A stretch of 64,000 bases of DNA from a virus. The DNA is taken from IMG/VR virus record IMGVR_UViG_3300010354_000002, positions 19,162 through 83,161 of that record, one strand, 5' to 3'. Under the pieces are notes generated by a model. It was not told the DNA's origin, ran no database searches, and worked only from the letters and a program-made list of their open reading frames with translations. Of the stretch, positions 61,954 to 64,000 are shown piece by piece; position 1 is the stretch's first letter; each line of letters begins with the position of its first letter. Made by a program: the position numbers and the translations under genes.

Positions 61954-61982
61954 AGTCTACACCGTACGTCCTGCGTTGTCAA
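61954..61982 (-). promoter_or_regulatory. promoter for the 60750-61925 gene
   Basis: Minus strand: -35 TTGACA (61982-61977), 17-bp spacer, -10 TAGACT (61959-61954), predicted start about 61947. Unlike most copies of the cassette, no clear stem-loop follows. An AAATTTTATC tract lies upstream of the -35 box. Confidence 0.8.
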
Positions 61983-62004
61983 CACCACGGGCTGTAAATT
62001 CCGA

Positions 62005-62016
62005 TAAAATTTTTCT
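62005..62016 (+). promoter_or_regulatory. candidate leaderless late promoter, head morphogenesis gene
   Basis: TAAAAT (62005-62010) is followed by six bases (TTTTCT) and the ATG at 62017. No ribosome site precedes the ATG. CGA before the -10 is shared with 49036-49044. Confidence 0.45.
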
Positions 62017-62748
62017 ATGCTAGTTTCCCGGTCTCCGCAGCCTCGCGCCCCCAAGGGCGGCATCTCCCGATACAAGGGGGGCCAGTTCATCCCAAGGGCG
62101 TTGGTCGAACAAGAGAAGCGGGTTGCGCAACAGGCGTTTGGGGCCTTGCAGGAAGAGTTCGCCAAGGACATGCAGTTCCTGCGTACGGTTGGTCAGTTGC
62201 TGTCAAACCTCAAGGGAATTGACGTTGAGATACCTGCCCCACTAAGCCGCAAGACAGTCGAAGATCGTGCGGTACGAGCCATCCGATCCTACTACTCTCG
62301 TGCTTTTCTTTTGGGCAAGCGATCTGCTGGCAACCTGCTGTCCATATCGGCGGAAGAACGATCAGTGCTACGCAAGGTGCGTACCGACGAATACAAATAC
62401 CTACGCAAATTCTTTCAGGACATTGACGACAAGGTGGGAAAAATACCTTACGAAAAACGCATGGCATTCTATGCTCATGCGCTTCGGGAAGCCTACTGGC
62501 TTGGATATTGTCTTGGTGATCCATCAAAGGAACGGCGTATTTATTGGTATTTCGGCAATACAATAGAGCACTGCACTGATTGCGCACGGTTCGCCGCACG
62601 TGCCGACGGATGGCCCATGAGCGAGTTCTACGAGCAGGCTGTAAAGACAGGCAAACTGCCACAAAGCGGAAACTTGGAGTGCAAGGGGTTCTACTGCGAG
62701 TGCTACCTTAGCGACACGCCTATAATGACTGGAAAGAAAAATGGCTGA
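62017..62748 (+). CDS. phage head morphogenesis protein (SPP1 gp7-like)
   Basis: A 243-residue protein. The N-terminal half is helical (LVEQEKRVAQQAFGALQEEF, then RAIRSYYSRAFLLGKRSAGN). The C-terminal domain contains YFGNTIEHCTDCARFAARAD and GNLECKGFYCECYL, the Cys pattern of head morphogenesis proteins related to SPP1 gp7, which bind the portal and DNA and act in head assembly or ejection. It lies downstream of the portal on the same strand, separated by two reverse genes. The ATG has no ribosome site and follows TAAAAT by 6 nt. Confidence 0.7.
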   Translation: MLVSRSPQPRAPKGGISRYKGGQFIPRALVEQEKRVAQQAFGALQEEFAKDMQFLRTVGQLLSNLKGIDVEIPAPLSRKTVEDRAVRAIRSYYSRAFLLGKRSAGNLLSISAEERSVLRKVRTDEYKYLRKFFQDIDDKVGKIPYEKRMAFYAHALREAYWLGYCLGDPSKERRIYWYFGNTIEHCTDCARFAARADGWPMSEFYEQAVKTGKLPQSGNLECKGFYCECYLSDTPIMTGKKNG

Positions 62749-64000
62749 CTTCACCCCCGAGGACATTGCGAAGCAAGTCCGTGCCGTTCATCCAGTGGAT
62801 GAGCCTGTTGAGCATATTGCCAACCCCCAAAATGCACCATTGCATATGCGGCAGGGCATTCAGATTGCTCACACTAGCATACTTGGCCCCGACGGCAAAC
62901 CAGCGAGAGGCAAAAAAGGGTCTCATCGGTTCATTGCATCCATGCATGATTTGGTCTCAGATAATGGAGACTTCAAGCGGGTTGTTCCAGTCTATTCCGA
63001 CCGACTTGCCGCAGGGTCGGTGCAATTGCCATTTTCTGGTTCACTCATGGAACTGCATGGTGGAGTTGGATTCGGATCGCATCCTGAGCGTTACGGCTCG
63101 CATGGATGGGCTGTCGGTCATAATACCAACGTGGGATACGAAACCAAGGGAATCAATGCTCTCAAGTTTGAGAAAGCCGTACTGCCGACAGCCGATGATC
63201 ATGGCGGCGTCATTGGCGCAGTGTGGTTGGGCAGTCCGAAGGCTCATTATGGAAACGTTACGCTTTTAAAGGCCATACAACACGAAGTTGAATGGCTAAG
63301 GCATGCCGATCCACAACACTACAAACGCATCCAAGAAGGATTCCGTGTTTTCCCAGATGCGTACAAATCAATTCATGTGCAAAAATTTTTCGGCAATTCC
63401 GGCAATCCATACCCTAGTCTTGAGAGTTTTTTGTCCCACATGGCTGGAGAGGGCATGTCCATACAGAACCGATACGAAATTATGAACGAATTCCTTGGGA
63501 AAAACCCAGCAGATCCAAGCAAGCCGCAAAGAGGTGCGAAGGTCGCCCACGAAGGATTGTTTGCCCTAAACAACCTGTTCAAGAGAGTGAACGAATCAGT
63601 CATTGATTATCCTCATGTGCCAAAAGGGCATGTCGTGGGTCTCGTGCATTTCCATCCACAGGAGACTTTTTATGACCCTGCCTCTCACCCGGCATACAAA
63701 CATGTCATGGGCGGTACATACCTTGGGGAGTTGCGTCGAACACTGCCATTGGCCAATCTGATACCGCGAATCCGAGTTGCGCCGGTAACCGATGTTCCAC
63801 GCGAGAATGGCAAGCATACGTTCTATTCAGATGCCTATATCAGGGACAACCCATATCACAACACCGTCGTAACAAGACCAGAGTCTCTTGCGGAAAACGA
63901 CACTTTGGACAAAGCAGTCCGAATCCATTCCAAACCGTTGGATGAAACCGATCCTGACAAAATTAACGCTGAGTTGTCGGATCTGATCCATAACGATGCG
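62741..64000 (+). CDS. large polyvalent-like protein, incomplete at the window end
   Basis: An open frame of 420 codons without a stop, from an ATG overlapping the previous stop by 8 bp. It begins MADFTPEDIAKQVRAVHPVD. The middle contains YETKGINALKFEKAVLPTAD, then DDHGGVIGAVWLGSPKAHYG, a pattern resembling the crystallin-like or ARG-rich segments of polyvalent proteins of phages. Later segments (HVVGLVHFHPQETFYDPASH, KHVMGGTYLGELRRTLPLAN) are beta-rich. The 31863 and 33136 proteins carry another domain of the same kind. Its size may be much greater than seen here. Function unknown, possibly ejected with the DNA. Confidence 0.7.
   Translation, partial: MADFTPEDIAKQVRAVHPVDEPVEHIANPQNAPLHMRQGIQIAHTSILGPDGKPARGKKGSHRFIASMHDLVSDNGDFKRVVPVYSDRLAAGSVQLPFSGSLMELHGGVGFGSHPERYGSHGWAVGHNTNVGYETKGINALKFEKAVLPTADDHGGVIGAVWLGSPKAHYGNVTLLKAIQHEVEWLRHADPQHYKRIQEGFRVFPDAYKSIHVQKFFGNSGNPYPSLESFLSHMAGEGMSIQNRYEIMNEFLGKNPADPSKPQRGAKVAHEGLFALNNLFKRVNESVIDYPHVPKGHVVGLVHFHPQETFYDPASHPAYKHVMGGTYLGELRRTLPLANLIPRIRVAPVTDVPRENGKHTFYSDAYIRDNPYHNTVVTRPESLAENDTLDKAVRIHSKPLDETDPDKINAELSDLIHNDA

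Noticed and set aside
1-64000. tRNA genes
   Set aside because: No cloverleaf with a GTTC-type T-arm and CCA-like end was seen by eye. A tRNAscan run was not possible, so one could have been missed; the structured 42103-42171 RNA does not fit a tRNA.
1-64000. CRISPR arrays, insertion sequences or integrase/att sites
   Set aside because: No regularly spaced direct repeats with unique spacers, no transposase or integrase motifs, and no terminal inverted repeats were found.

Overview
The window is a contiguous stretch of a tailed double-stranded DNA bacteriophage (Caudoviricetes), probably with a long tail, and it is not a complete genome: a tiny coding fragment runs off the left edge and a 420-codon open frame runs off the right edge. 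The evidence is a full set of virion genes (prohead protease, scaffold candidate, HK97-fold major capsid protein, tail completion protein, tail assembly chaperone with a -1 frameshift site, tape measure protein, large terminase, portal, head morphogenesis protein), an endolysin, and dense, overlapping small genes. I see no integrase, transposase, CRISPR array, rRNA or recognisable tRNA. The host cannot be named. Reverse-strand promoters are close to the sigma70 consensus (TTGACA, 17 bp, TAnnnT) and most starts have AGGAG-type ribosome sites, so an ordinary sigma70 bacterium is implied.

Layout. 1-285 (-): end of an accessory block. 492-8041 (+): capsid and head-tail joining genes, protease to a tail-tube candidate. 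8125-24445 (-): about 16 kb of early, replication and accessory genes, interrupted by one forward nuclease-like gene at 12969. It holds an XRE plus ribbon-helix-helix regulator, a DNA-glycosylase-like protein, a VRR-NUC nuclease, ThyX, dUTPase, a tandem array of Tad2/DUF2829-like proteins, a replication-initiator-like protein, a Gam/Gp157-like protein and a single-strand-annealing-like protein. 24606-26668 (+): six small unknown genes. 26718-37397 (+): large tail genes, including a duplicated pair of polyvalent-type domains. 37458-41074 (-): a second accessory block with a DNA cytosine methyltransferase. 41153-45310 (+): tail chaperone and tape measure. 45307-45999 (-): a multi-HTH regulator. 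45993-60257 (+): SWIM protein, terminase, endolysin, fibre/spike genes and portal. 60242-61925 (-): two zinc-binding proteins. 62017-64000 (+): head morphogenesis and an unfinished polyvalent-like protein.

How it works together. Early genes on the minus strand, plus one plus-strand unit at 24541, are driven by about fifteen near-consensus promoters. Nearly all of these place a short perfect stem-loop at the predicted first nucleotides of the mRNA, just before the Shine-Dalgarno site. Plus-strand virion genes instead follow -10-like hexamers with no good -35 box. In five cases (12969, 41153, 42209, 58377, 62017) the hexamer lies exactly 6 nt before the ATG, usually without a Shine-Dalgarno site, which suggests leaderless mRNAs and a separate late promoter class. 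ThyX and dUTPase adjust the dTTP/dUTP pools. The initiator, annealing and Gam-like proteins, nucleases and methyltransferase handle DNA replication, recombination and protection. The Tad2-like array may sequester a host immune nucleotide signal.

Most promising observations: the genome-wide promoter plus 5'-terminal stem-loop cassette; the candidate leaderless late promoters; a promoter-hairpin-terminator unit predicted to make a 69-nt RNA before the tape measure gene; the tandem Tad2-like genes; an XRE-RHH fusion regulator; a terminase with a four-cysteine insert in its nuclease domain; and paired hairpins with nearly identical loops beside the replication initiator. All functional statements rest on reading motifs by eye; no database search was run.
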